Shown piece by piece: positions 1 through 7,625 of a DNA stretch of 64,000 nt. The notes under the pieces were generated by a model. The model saw only the letters and a list, made by a program, of their open reading frames with translations. It searched no databases and had not been told where the DNA came from. Every line of letters starts with the position of its first letter. Within the stretch, counting starts at the first letter, position 1. Origin of the DNA: an uncultured Alphaproteobacteria bacterium. GTDB taxonomy: Bacteria > Pseudomonadota > Alphaproteobacteria > RF32 > CAG-239. The position numbers and the translations under genes were made by a program. Where the stretch lies: positions 48,391 to 112,390 of the forward strand of contig CAKQRQ010000005.1 of the NCBI GenBank assembly GCA_934271465.1, in the 5' to 3' direction.

Positions 1-700
1 CGGATCCGGCAGGACGCCTGTTCAGCAGGATTTGAGCGGATATCATCTGTATTCTCTGCCCAACAAGACAACCATTAAGGACAAACAGACCAAGCAGCTG
101 AGTTTGCTTGAGCAAAACGATGTGGACTATCGCAAAGAGGCTAAAATTGCTTCGCAGCTGTATTTTTCGCCGTCTTCCAAGGCCAAGTTTGAACAGGTTC
201 ATCCGGAGATGTATTATATTTTGAATAATACTGAAGAAGCTCATTTGGGAATCCAACTTCCGGCCGGCGTGGTTCGTTTTTATGAAAATGATAATGACGG
301 CAATTTGCAATTCATCGGCGAAAATTCTATTGAGCATGTGGCCAAGGGCGAGGTTATGCGCCTTAAATTGGGAAGCTTTGCCAATATTTTTGCGGACGGC
401 GCGTTGAAACAGGTTAAAAAATTGTCCGAGAATAAGGCTCAAAAGATTGGCAAATGTCAGGAAGTGAAGGCTGTTTATGCCTATGAGGCCGAAATCAATG
501 TCACAAACTCGGGCAATGAGGCGCAGGAAGTTGTCTATGAGCAGGCTTTGCCGCAAGATGCCAAAGTCTCGGCCGAGAATGTGCCCGGCGAACTTAAAAA
601 TGCCGGTGTTTACGAATGGCGTTTGACGATTCCTGCCGGAGCTAAACAGGCTTTGACTTTTACGGTTGAGGCGCCGGATACGCGTCGGGTTTGTGATTAA
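1..700 (+). CDS. DUF4139-type protein, C-terminal part (5' end outside window)
   Basis: The reading frame is open from the first bases of the window, so the gene starts upstream. The visible part begins with a segment reading YHLYSLPNKTTIKD followed by KQTKQLSLLE, which resembles the 'LYTLPxxxTLKDxQTKQ' core of DUF4139 proteins. After it comes a beta-rich tail ending in a TVEAPD-like strand, as in that family. DUF4139 proteins are usually exported and of unknown function. The stop at 698-700 lies 22 bp before the glmM start, so the two may be co-transcribed. The family call is from motif memory; N-terminal signal and domains cannot be judged here. Confidence 0.7.
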   Translation, partial: GSGRTPVQQDLSGYHLYSLPNKTTIKDKQTKQLSLLEQNDVDYRKEAKIASQLYFSPSSKAKFEQVHPEMYYILNNTEEAHLGIQLPAGVVRFYENDNDGNLQFIGENSIEHVAKGEVMRLKLGSFANIFADGALKQVKKLSENKAQKIGKCQEVKAVYAYEAEINVTNSGNEAQEVVYEQALPQDAKVSAENVPGELKNAGVYEWRLTIPAGAKQALTFTVEAPDTRRVCD

Positions 701-722
701 TTTTAACGGACGGAGAAGAATT

Positions 723-2072
723 ATGGTAAAAAATAAATGGTTTGGCACGGACGGCGTGCGCGGTGTGGCCAATGTTTTTCCGATGACGGCGGAATTTGCC
801 CTCAAATTGGGAATGGCCGCGGCGGAATTGGTTTGCACCAAACATCATAAGGCTGTGATTGCCAAGGATACGCGCGTTTCTTGTGATATGCTTGAAGCGG
901 CGCTGACGGCTGGATTGACAGCTAAAGGCGTTGATGTTGAGCTTTGGGGTGTTTTGCCGACACCGGCCGTGACGACATTTGTCGGGCAATCCGGCGCCGA
1001 TATGGCTTTTATGATTACCGCCTCGCACAACCCGTATCAGGATAACGGAATCAAATTGATTGCGGCTGACGGCGATAAATTTTCTGATGAGGTGACGGCT
1101 CAGCTGGAGGCTTTGATTGAGCAAAATCATTTTGAGTGTGACAAAGACAAGCTCGGCGTTGTGGGGCGGAACTTGTCAGTCGAGGCGCAATATAAAGCGC
1201 GGGCGGCGCAGATTTCCGTTGATTTGTCGGGTAAGAAAATCGTGGCGGACTGCGCCAACGGCTGTTTCTCGGAGATTTTGCCTGATGTGCTGCGTCGGCA
1301 TGGGGCGGAAGTCGTTTCTTTGGGGACAGCGCCGAACGGCCGCAATATCAATGAGGGGTGCGGGTCGCAGCATCCGGATCAGATGTGCGAAACGGTTAAG
1401 AAAATCGGCGCGGATTTGGGAATTGCCGTTGACGGCGACGGCGACAGAATCAAAATTTGCGATAATACAGGTCGGTTAGTTAAAAGTGAACAGGTAATGG
1501 CTTTTTTGGCTGAAAATATGCAGCAAACAGGCGAAAATAAAAATCGTCCTTTTGCATCGACCAAGCTTTCCAATACGGCTTTGGAGCGCTACATCACGCA
1601 AAAACTCGGGCTGAAATACCTGTCGACAGGCGTTGGAGAACGCGCTGTGATTAAGGCTCTTAAGGAAAACGGCGGCGTTATCGGCGGGGAAGAGTCAGGC
1701 CATATTGTTTTGCTTGACTATTCTAAATCGGGCGATGCCATGATGGTCTCTTTGGCTGTTTTGAGGGCTTTGGCCGCGGATGGACGCAAAGCCGCTGAGA
1801 TTTTTCCGCTGTTTGCTGATGACGCGCTTTATTTTGAGAACTTTAAGGCGCAGTCGACGGCACAGGTTAAAAAAATTGCCGCTCATCCTGAGTTGCAGGC
1901 GCTTGTTGACGAGATGAGCCGCAAAATTGGTGCGGCGGGGCGTGTTGTGATTCATCCGTCGGGAACAGAGCCCAAAATCAGAATTTGGGTCTGCGGTAAA
2001 GATGAAAGACTTGTCAAAGAAATCGGGCAGACTTTATGGGCAAAGATTGAAAGTTTGGCTAAGTGTGCATAA
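723..2072 (+). CDS. glmM: Phosphoglucosamine mutase
   Basis: GlmM converts glucosamine-6-phosphate to glucosamine-1-phosphate in the cytoplasm on the way to UDP-GlcNAc for peptidoglycan and LPS. The 449-aa product has the family order: FGTDGVRG near residue 7, the phosphoserine loop TASHNP with Ser101, the metal-binding DGDGDR at 237-242, GEESGH, and the C-terminal phosphate-binding SGTEPKIRIWV. Length is normal. The ATG at 723 is chosen because the family starts right before the KWFGTDGVRG segment and GGAGAAG sits just upstream; the frame stays open further upstream but that part is not family-like. It follows the DUF4139 gene by 22 bp. Confidence 0.97.
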   Translation: MVKNKWFGTDGVRGVANVFPMTAEFALKLGMAAAELVCTKHHKAVIAKDTRVSCDMLEAALTAGLTAKGVDVELWGVLPTPAVTTFVGQSGADMAFMITASHNPYQDNGIKLIAADGDKFSDEVTAQLEALIEQNHFECDKDKLGVVGRNLSVEAQYKARAAQISVDLSGKKIVADCANGCFSEILPDVLRRHGAEVVSLGTAPNGRNINEGCGSQHPDQMCETVKKIGADLGIAVDGDGDRIKICDNTGRLVKSEQVMAFLAENMQQTGENKNRPFASTKLSNTALERYITQKLGLKYLSTGVGERAVIKALKENGGVIGGEESGHIVLLDYSKSGDAMMVSLAVLRALAADGRKAAEIFPLFADDALYFENFKAQSTAQVKKIAAHPELQALVDEMSRKIGAAGRVVIHPSGTEPKIRIWVCGKDERLVKEIGQTLWAKIESLAKCA

Positions 2073-2152
2073 ATAATGGATTAACACTTTGTTTACCATT
2101 GCAGGCTAAACTTATTCTTATAATCTTTTGAATAATTGCCGGAGGTTTTTCG

Positions 2153-2359
2153 ATGAGACAAGGTATTGAAAAAGCTTTTTTGGACTGGAGTAGGGATAAA
2201 AATCCGAAAATTCAGGCGCGCGGGATTGCCGCTATTTTGGCGCAGCGTGCCAAAGTAGCCGATAATGCCAAAGCTTTGGGCTCAACGCGCTGTGTGTGGC
2301 CGGATAGTTTTGGTCAGACCGATTCCAGATATTTGAGCCGCCGCGTTTTTATGAGATAA
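2153..2359 (+). CDS. Small hypothetical protein, 68 aa
   Basis: A short basic protein with no signal peptide or membrane segment. The start is supported by GGAGG 7-8 bases upstream of the ATG. The product is helix-prone in its first 45 residues and ends SRRVFMR. It lies 6 bp before the next small membrane-protein gene, so the pair is probably one transcript. I do not recognise the family. The clear Shine-Dalgarno sequence and tight spacing are the main reasons to believe it. Confidence 0.6.
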   Translation: MRQGIEKAFLDWSRDKNPKIQARGIAAILAQRAKVADNAKALGSTRCVWPDSFGQTDSRYLSRRVFMR

Positions 2360-2365
2360 AAGTTT

Positions 2366-2686
2366 ATGATTAAAGGCTTAATCGCATTGTTTACGTCGGG
2401 TATTATTTTTAGTCCGATGGTTTTGCTTGGGGTCATTGCGGGGGCTTGCGCGATTTTGATGTTGTCTCCGGAGGCTTTGCGCGGGTTGTTTTCAGATTAT
2501 CATTTTTATGCCTTGGCGGCTTTTCTTTCCGCTGTTTGGACGTTCGGCTTTTCAAAGATTTATCAGGAAGGCGGCGTTGATGTTGATTGGCAAGCTACCA
2601 GCTGGCGGGCTGTTTGGAACTTTGTCCGCTTTTTGATATCGTTTGTTTTAGCGATGTGCTTTGTTGTGCTGATTAGCTTGTTTTAG
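2366..2686 (+). CDS. Small membrane protein, 106 aa
   Basis: The protein has about three hydrophobic helices (residues about 3-35, 47-62 and 88-106) with a short polar stretch around VDVDWQATSW. It is likely an inner-membrane protein of unknown function. It follows the 68-aa gene by 6 bp. Its stop codon overlaps, by 4 bp, the stop of a small gene on the other strand, an arrangement seen elsewhere in this compact sequence. I recognise no family. Confidence 0.6.
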   Translation: MIKGLIALFTSGIIFSPMVLLGVIAGACAILMLSPEALRGLFSDYHFYALAAFLSAVWTFGFSKIYQEGGVDVDWQATSWRAVWNFVRFLISFVLAMCFVVLISLF

Positions 2687-2856
2687 ATGCTTTTATCGAC
2701 CTGTGTGCCTTTTTCAGCAGAGGGCTGAACCATACGAGTCGAATCCATCAGAGTTTCGACAATCTGACGATCCGCTTCGGCGGATTGCTTAATCAGGCTC
2801 AATTGAAGCTGCTGAATAGCCAATGTATAAGAACCGATTGCGCCAAGTTCGCTCAT
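2683..2856 (-). CDS. Small protein, 57 aa, possibly YjfB-like
   Basis: Reading the minus strand from 2856 gives a 57-residue protein starting MSELGAIGSYTLAIQQLQLS and ending VDKSI. AAGGAGAAAAGG lies directly upstream, a strong ribosome binding site. The pattern of a short N-terminus followed by one amphipathic helix with QQLQLSLIKQ resembles the small YjfB 'putative motility protein' family, but similarity is only in style. No flagellar genes are in the window. It is convergent with the small membrane-protein gene, with stops overlapping. Confidence 0.5.
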   Translation of the reverse strand: MSELGAIGSYTLAIQQLQLSLIKQSAEADRQIVETLMDSTRMVQPSAEKGTQVDKSI

Positions 2857-2971
2857 GCCTTTTCTCCTTGTTCAATACAAATTTTATTTTACCGCCAAAA
2901 TAGTTAAAAGAATCTTAACAACTTGTTTTTGAAAAAAGACGGATTATATCCATCGGCAGAGGAGAATGGGT

Positions 2972-3415
2972 ATGAAAAGAGTTATTGTCTTTGTGGCTTT
3001 TTTGATGTGTTTTTTCGTTGTTTTTGCCAGAGCTGAAGAGACGCCGACGGTTGTTTTTGGCGAGGCGGCAACTCCGCAAGGAGGGGAGACGGCCGTTCTT
3101 GTTGAGCAGCCCGAAAACGCCCCTAATCCGTTGGGTAATCCGCTGCCGATGCCGGATAATACGGCTGAAGAATCGTCAGTTCCTGTTCATGAAGAACAAG
3201 CTGCAGAAGTCAAGGAAGCTAGTCCTGAAGGCGCTGTCGTTTCGGAGAATAATCCCGTGAAAGCCGCGCAAGAGCTCGGAAATGATTTTCAAAATACGTT
3301 AACAGAGGCTAACGGGCGGATTTATGATATTCAGAGCTATCCGGAGGCCGATGTCGGCGTGATGAGCAATCCGAGCCAGCCTGAAACCATTTATTCGCCA
3401 AATGTGAACGATTAA
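2972..3415 (+). CDS. Secreted Pro/Glu-rich hypothetical protein
   Basis: The product begins MKRVIVFVAFLMCFFVVFARAEE, a good Sec signal peptide with cleavage probable after ARA. The mature part is rich in Pro, Glu, Ala and Val and looks disordered, with no cysteine. An in-frame ATG exists at 2966, but the GAGGAG at about 2959-2964 would be only a base or two from it and is correctly spaced for 2972. The stop overlaps the stop of the convergent Cys-rich gene by 4 bp. Function is unknown. Confidence 0.65.
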   Translation: MKRVIVFVAFLMCFFVVFARAEETPTVVFGEAATPQGGETAVLVEQPENAPNPLGNPLPMPDNTAEESSVPVHEEQAAEVKEASPEGAVVSENNPVKAAQELGNDFQNTLTEANGRIYDIQSYPEADVGVMSNPSQPETIYSPNVND

Positions 3416-5088
3416 TTACATTCCAGCTGCTGGCGCGTCAAGGTTTGGCACTGCCATTTGTCTTCCATCAGATTAGATGGTTCAAGATTCAAATCGGCGT
3501 TGTCTGCTTTTGTGAGATATTTATCATCGCATGACATATCCGAATTGTCCGCCAGAGGATATTCTGTTTTTTCATAAGTGCTTTGAATCTTTGTGTATTT
3601 CTGAATATGGAGGCTTCCGGCGCCTGCCGAGACGATTTTGATATAAGGCGTGTCCATTAAGGAACGTTGTTTGACAATGACTTCATTTGCGGCGGCGGTA
3701 ATTCCTCCTGAAATTTTTGTCTGGCTGCTGCATCCGAAAATGATTTTTTTATCTTCTTCGGCTGCGGTTGGTTCCGGGGTATATTTCAAGCCGCCTTTAA
3801 TCAAAATTTCAACATAAGCTTTTGTTTGGAGCGAGCCGATAAGGTCGCCTTTGACGCCCAGAGAAGAATCTTTATCCATTTTGACGTTTCCGGTAATGCT
3901 GCCTGTTGTGATAAATTTGGCTGATTCTTTAACATCTATATCGGTGCATATATTTGCGACATTCATCAGGCTGACAGTGCCGGCGGTTGTCAGTTTGTCA
4001 CCGCGCAAGGCGCAATCCGGTGCATTGCCCGTCATTTTGATGCGGACATTTTCTAATGTGCCGTTGATGGAAAGAGTTTCCGGTGTTTCAAAGTTAAGTG
4101 TAAAATTGACGTTGCTGATGTTTTTATCAAACAGATTTTTGTAAACGACGGCCGAGGCTGCGTTGATATTCAGGGTTACTTCGGGGCGTTTGTTTGAAAT
4201 GCATGTGGTTGAAATTTGCCCGAACAGCGAACGGACGCTTGCTTTATCGGCTGCAATTTCAGGATCTGTGGTGTCGTCGGCAATGATAATGGACTCGGGG
4301 AATAATTCCATTGCCAGTTTGTTACAGTTGACGGTGCATTTTTTGAGATTTTCGGCCTCCGGACAGATTTCAAAATCTTCACTCTTTTGGCAGGTTGTGT
4401 ATAGATAGCCTTTTTCTTTGCAGAACATTTCGGGTGTTTTGCAGGTGGCATAAAGGGTTGTTTTACCTTTGCGGCAAGAGGGAGTGTGTGCCGAAATCGG
4501 ACCAAATTGGCAAGGAATGAATCCCTCGCATGATGCTTCAATGATGTTTGTTTTGACAATGCCATCGCAGGTTGTGCAGGTTTCGCCCTCGGCTACATAG
4601 CCTGCGGGGATTTTATCTAATTCGTGGCTGAAATCCGGGCAGGAATCGCAGCATTTTCCGAAATCTGCGTTGTAGGGGCAGCGTTTATCCGTCAGCTGGC
4701 ATGTATCTTTTGAAACAAATCCGGATTCTTTGCAGGCTTTTTCGATGTTTTCCTGACAGCTGCGATACATCGGGTATTTATTATCGCACATTTTGACGGG
4801 ATAGGTTGGCAGTTTGCAGTCTTTATCAAGAAACGTATAGTTGTTGTTGCGGCACCATTGTTCTTGGGAACAGCTGCGGTAATAGGAATCGTGATAGGGG
4901 CATCTGTCGGCCGGTGCGGTTTGGTTGGTGCAGTTGGCGTAAGTTATTTTGTAGCCTTCTTCAATACACTTTTTTTCGGAGCGGCTGAGGGTATGATCCG
5001 TATAAGAATTATTGGCATATTCCGGAATGACGGCTGCGGTTGCCGGAACTGCAAACAACAAAAGACCAAATAACAATGATTTTGACAC
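3412..5088 (-). CDS. Secreted cysteine-rich protein, 558 aa
   Basis: The protein starts MSKSLLFGLLLFAVPATAAV, a clear signal peptide with cleavage after ATA. Residues about 35-260 hold spaced pairs of cysteines in loose repeats with CPY, YRSC and CKExGY-like elements, about 30 cysteines in all. The C-terminal half from about residue 290 is rich in Ile/Val/Thr/Asn with short regular strands (SINGTLENVRIKM, FITTGSITGNVKM), suggesting a beta-solenoid. It is probably exported and disulfide-bonded, perhaps at the cell surface. I recognise no named family. An AT-rich promoter region shared with divergent carD lies upstream. Confidence 0.75.
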   Translation of the reverse strand: MSKSLLFGLLLFAVPATAAVIPEYANNSYTDHTLSRSEKKCIEEGYKITYANCTNQTAPADRCPYHDSYYRSCSQEQWCRNNNYTFLDKDCKLPTYPVKMCDNKYPMYRSCQENIEKACKESGFVSKDTCQLTDKRCPYNADFGKCCDSCPDFSHELDKIPAGYVAEGETCTTCDGIVKTNIIEASCEGFIPCQFGPISAHTPSCRKGKTTLYATCKTPEMFCKEKGYLYTTCQKSEDFEICPEAENLKKCTVNCNKLAMELFPESIIIADDTTDPEIAADKASVRSLFGQISTTCISNKRPEVTLNINAASAVVYKNLFDKNISNVNFTLNFETPETLSINGTLENVRIKMTGNAPDCALRGDKLTTAGTVSLMNVANICTDIDVKESAKFITTGSITGNVKMDKDSSLGVKGDLIGSLQTKAYVEILIKGGLKYTPEPTAAEEDKKIIFGCSSQTKISGGITAAANEVIVKQRSLMDTPYIKIVSAGAGSLHIQKYTKIQSTYEKTEYPLADNSDMSCDDKYLTKADNADLNLEPSNLMEDKWQCQTLTRQQLECN

Positions 5089-5180
5089 GATATGCCTCTC
5101 TTTTTTATAAAAAGCGCTGATGCACTATATTTTAGTTTTAGTATAGAATATCAGACCTTAAGATAGGGTTAAAAATTTTT

Positions 5181-5233
5181 TTGACAAAATAGTGGTTTTT
5201 TGACTAGATTTAAATCAAATTTTGTGGTATATT
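5181..5233 (+). promoter_or_regulatory. Probable carD promoters
   Basis: TTGACA at 5181-5186 is followed after 18 bp by TAGATT at 5205-5210. About 20 bp further down, TGTGGTATATT (-10 TATATT at 5228-5233) matches the TGTGGTATA form seen before other genes here, but without a well-spaced -35. A small hairpin (AAAGGG/CCCTTT) lies in the leader near 5243-5262. Confidence 0.45.
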
Positions 5234-5289
5234 GTGCTTCTCAAAGGGAAAATATCCCCTTTATTGTTTTAATAGACAGGCAGAAAAAC

Positions 5290-5796
5290 ATGAACAAAAA
5301 AGTAACCGTACATAATCCGTATGTTACCGGCGAATATGTTGTTTACCCAGCTCATGGCGTGGGTAAAGTGTCAGATGTGACCAAGCAAAATATTGCCGGA
5401 ACCGAACTGGAACTGATTGTTGTCAATTTTGATAAAGACAAAATGACTTTGCGTATCCCTATGGCTAAGGCGCAGACAACGGGATTACGCCCGATTTCCG
5501 ATGCCAATACGTTTTCTGATGCGTTGGCCACTCTTAAAGGAAAAGCTAAGGTTAAAAAAATAATGTGGTCGCGCCGTGCTCAGGAATATGAGAACAAAAT
5601 CAATTCGGGAAACCCTGTCGCGATTGCCGAGGTTATCCGTGATTTGCACCGCAATGAAAATCTGGCTGAACAATCTTATAGTGAACGTCAGATTTATGAG
5701 CAGGCTTTGGATCGGTTGTCTAATGAATATGCTGTTTTTGAGAATATTTCAGCGGCCGATGCCACGCAAAAAATCTTGGATATTTTATCCAAATAA
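5290..5796 (+). CDS. carD: CarD/CdnL-family RNA polymerase-binding regulator
   Basis: CarD-family proteins bind the RNA polymerase beta subunit through an N-terminal Tudor-like domain and stabilise open promoter complexes, notably at rRNA promoters. The 168-aa product shows the N-terminal signature VVYPAHGVGKV (residues about 17-27) and the helical C-terminal part with MWSRRAQEYENKINSG and AEVIRDLHRNE typical of the family. The ATG at 5290 is chosen because the family starts just before this point; the frame is open further upstream into promoter sequence. A strong terminator follows at once. Confidence 0.93.
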   Translation: MNKKVTVHNPYVTGEYVVYPAHGVGKVSDVTKQNIAGTELELIVVNFDKDKMTLRIPMAKAQTTGLRPISDANTFSDALATLKGKAKVKKIMWSRRAQEYENKINSGNPVAIAEVIRDLHRNENLAEQSYSERQIYEQALDRLSNEYAVFENISAADATQKILDILSK

Positions 5797-5816
5797 ACGA
5801 AAATGAATTTAAATTT

Positions 5817-5850
5817 AACGCCCTGTTGTCCATAATGGGGCGTTTTTTTT
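5817..5850 (+). terminator. Intrinsic terminator of carD
   Basis: AACGCCC pairs with GGGCGTT around a 13-14 base loop, followed by eight T residues. Confidence 0.85.
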
Positions 5851-5868
5851 GTATCTTGTTGAAAATGC

Positions 5869-5897
5869 TTGCGAGAGGAATAAAATTGTGGTATAGT
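5869..5897 (+). promoter_or_regulatory. Promoter of the pseudoknot-led small membrane gene
   Basis: TTGCGA at 5869-5874, a 17-bp spacer ending TTGTGG, and TATAGT at 5892-5897. The sequence from the -35 box through about 25 bases past the -10 closely resembles the promoter at 54335-54363, including the shared downstream element ATCTTARAAAATTATTTT. Confidence 0.75.
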
Positions 5898-5938
5898 TGG
5901 AACATCTTAGAAAATTATTTTAATTATTACTATAAACA

Positions 5939-5993
5939 GAGGCAATCGGATATGTTAAAGGACATCGCCTCTTAAAACAAACCGAAATTGAGT
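5939..5993 (+). promoter_or_regulatory. H-type pseudoknot leader RNA, copy 1
   Basis: Helix P1 pairs GAGGC (5939-5943) with GCCTC (5967-5971). Inside its loop, ATGT (5952-5955) pairs with ACAT (5962-5965) around the hexaloop TAAAGG. TCGG (5946-5949) pairs with CCGA (5982-5985) across an A-rich 10-base linker, making a pseudoknot that ends exactly 8 bases before the ATG at 5994. The leader at 54509-54563 has the same architecture with identical loop lengths and compensatory changes in all three helices. No strong Shine-Dalgarno sequence precedes the start, so the fold may control translation. I do not match it to a known riboswitch class. Confidence 0.75.
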
Positions 5994-6284
5994 ATGACAT
6001 TTTGGGAAGTTTTGGCCTATATGGCACCTGTTATTTTTTTGCCATGGGTGATTTATACGGTCTTAATGTTTTACAGTTTTAAAATTGAGACAGAAGACAG
6101 ATTTATCAAAGCATGCTTATACCTTATGTACTGGTTAATGCTGACAGCAAGTCTGTTTTTCCTTTTGTTCGGGGTTTTAGACCTTGACTGGGAGGTCGGA
6201 AGTTTGATTGTGGCAATCTTTAATAATGTTGCTGCAGTTCTCCTCCCTATGATTATTTATCTCGTGACCAAACGGGGCAGGTAA
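5994..6284 (+). CDS. Small membrane protein, 96 aa, under pseudoknot leader
   Basis: The protein has three hydrophobic segments (about residues 2-26, 40-62 and 67-90) and ends in KRGR, so it is an inner-membrane protein. I recognise no family. The ATG at 5994 is chosen over a TTG two codons upstream because the distance from the leader pseudoknot is then identical (8 bases) to that of the second leader copy at 54564. The protein controlled by the second leader is of similar size and also three-helical, but I see no clear sequence identity between them. A perfect terminator follows. Confidence 0.75.
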   Translation: MTFWEVLAYMAPVIFLPWVIYTVLMFYSFKIETEDRFIKACLYLMYWLMLTASLFFLLFGVLDLDWEVGSLIVAIFNNVAAVLLPMIIYLVTKRGR

Positions 6285-6293
6285 GAAAGATAG

Positions 6294-6328
6294 AAAAGGT
6301 TTCTGATAAAAATCAGAGACCTTTTTTT
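6294..6328 (+). terminator. Intrinsic terminator
   Basis: GGTTTCTGAT pairs with ATCAGAGACC (one G-U pair) around AAAA, followed by seven T residues. Confidence 0.85.
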
Positions 6329-6463
6329 GTGCGGTCGAGGGAGATTTTAAATTGTTGGGCATAAGTCTGGGGATAAATCAGGCGGGGGCTTGCTTTATCA
6401 AAGCTCTTCTTTAGGATAAGGGTTAACAAAAAGTTAAGAATCCTTAGGGGAGAGGGTTGATTA

Positions 6464-6859
6464 ATGAGTGTTGCTGATGATTTGGTTTCTCTGCAGACGG
6501 ACGGGATTACGGTTTCGGCTGGTCCGGTTGTGATGGATGAAAACCGCTATATGTTCGGTTATTACCTGTGTATTGAGAACAATACGGCCAAGAAAATCCG
6601 CCTTGTCGGAAAGGATTGGAATATTACTGATGAGGCCGGTCGGCGGTATACGGATTCTTCGGCCGGTTTTAAGGGCGAGCTGCCCGAGCTTGAGCCGGGG
6701 GAATATTTTGAATATACCGCTTATGCGCCGCTTAAGGCTAAGAATGCCGTTTTTTACGGATCGTGCAAGGTGCAGGAAGGCGGCATTAGTAAGAATATCA
6801 AAGTTCCGACATTTAGTTTGTCGGCGTCTCAAAAGTCTTTTGGACGGGTGTTGAATTAG
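6464..6859 (+). CDS. apaG: ApaG-family protein
   Basis: ApaG is a small cytoplasmic beta-sandwich (fibronectin III-like) protein, linked to Co/Mg homeostasis and Ap4A metabolism in enterobacteria. The 131-aa product shows YMFGYYLCIENNTAKKIRL, then GKDWNITDEAG, FKGELPELEPGEYFEYTAYAPL and FYGSCKV, following the family order (Y-x-F-x-Y, W-x-I-T-D, P-x-L-x-PGE-x-F-E-Y). GGGGAGAGG lies upstream of the ATG. Length is normal. It stands alone, with terminators on both sides. Confidence 0.9.
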   Translation: MSVADDLVSLQTDGITVSAGPVVMDENRYMFGYYLCIENNTAKKIRLVGKDWNITDEAGRRYTDSSAGFKGELPELEPGEYFEYTAYAPLKAKNAVFYGSCKVQEGGISKNIKVPTFSLSASQKSFGRVLN

Positions 6860-6866
6860 AAAAAAG

Positions 6867-6899
6867 AAAAGCCTCAAGATTTGGTCTTGAGGCTTTTTT
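6867..6899. terminator. Bidirectional intrinsic terminator
   Basis: AAAGCCTCAAGA pairs with TCTTGAGGCTTT around TTTGG, with T residues downstream and A residues upstream. It serves apaG and the convergent lipoprotein gene. Confidence 0.85.
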
Positions 6900-6914
6900 G
6901 TGATTTTAGAAAAT

Positions 6915-7535
6915 TTAGTAATAAGTCGGTTCCAACGGCTGGTTGAGCACAAACGCATTCAGATATTGATAAATGTTTGCGGTCATACGGTCATTGAAAT
7001 CATCAAACAACTTTTGAACCATTCCGTTCCAGTAATTTTCTTTGGCGGCAATGTCTGTATCGGCCGGAATTGTCAAACTGCGCCAGGCTTCAACTTCGGT
7101 AGAGGCTTGCGCCAGGCTGTTTGGGTCAGAGATTTTGACCGAAACGACCAAGCGGGCGGAATATTTGACTTTGTCGCGTTCAAACATCTGGGCGCCTTCT
7201 TCCAACTCTTCGGTAACAGAGGCGTCTTTGATGATGACTTCCGCAATTTTCGGAGACGAAAAGTCTGCCGCTTTTAATCTGTCCTGCGCCCAAAGCTGAG
7301 CTGATTTTTCAATAGAAACAGGGAAAAGATGCTCAACATGCGGGCGGGTAAAAGTCGGCGTAAATTCAGAGACAACATCAATTTTGCTGACTTTCAGCTC
7401 AATGGGTTTTTCGGAGGTGTAGCGCGGTTCGCTGTATTTTGGAAGATCTTCCTCGGGCGTGCCGTAAAGTGTTCCGCAAGCGCTCAGAGCCAAAACGGCG
7501 CCGATAATTGATAAAAGTTTTTTTGTGTTTGCCAT
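6915..7535 (-). CDS. Putative lipoprotein, 206 aa
   Basis: The N-terminus MANTKKLLSIIGAVLALSACGT has a lipobox (LSAC, Cys20), so the protein should be lipidated and attached to a membrane. The mature part combines beta-like segments (IELKVSKIDVVSEF, YSARLVVSVKI) with amphipathic helices and ends PTYY; residues about 85-190 could form a compact alpha/beta domain. I do not recognise a named family, although alphaproteobacteria often carry an uncharacterised lipoprotein of this size. It is convergent with apaG and shares its terminator. Confidence 0.75.
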   Translation of the reverse strand: MANTKKLLSIIGAVLALSACGTLYGTPEEDLPKYSEPRYTSEKPIELKVSKIDVVSEFTPTFTRPHVEHLFPVSIEKSAQLWAQDRLKAADFSSPKIAEVIIKDASVTEELEEGAQMFERDKVKYSARLVVSVKISDPNSLAQASTEVEAWRSLTIPADTDIAAKENYWNGMVQKLFDDFNDRMTANIYQYLNAFVLNQPLEPTYY

Positions 7536-7625
7536 GGTCGTTTGTCCATACAGTTAAACAAATGTTCTGAAATCTATTCAGACTTTAGTTTACTATAAAA
7601 GCTAATTCATTAAAATCTGGTTAAC

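Noticed and set aside
5951..5975. Seven-codon upstream ORF inside pseudoknot leader 1
   Set aside because: The frame MLKDIAS-stop is not preserved in leader copy 2, whereas the base pairing is, so the constraint is structural.
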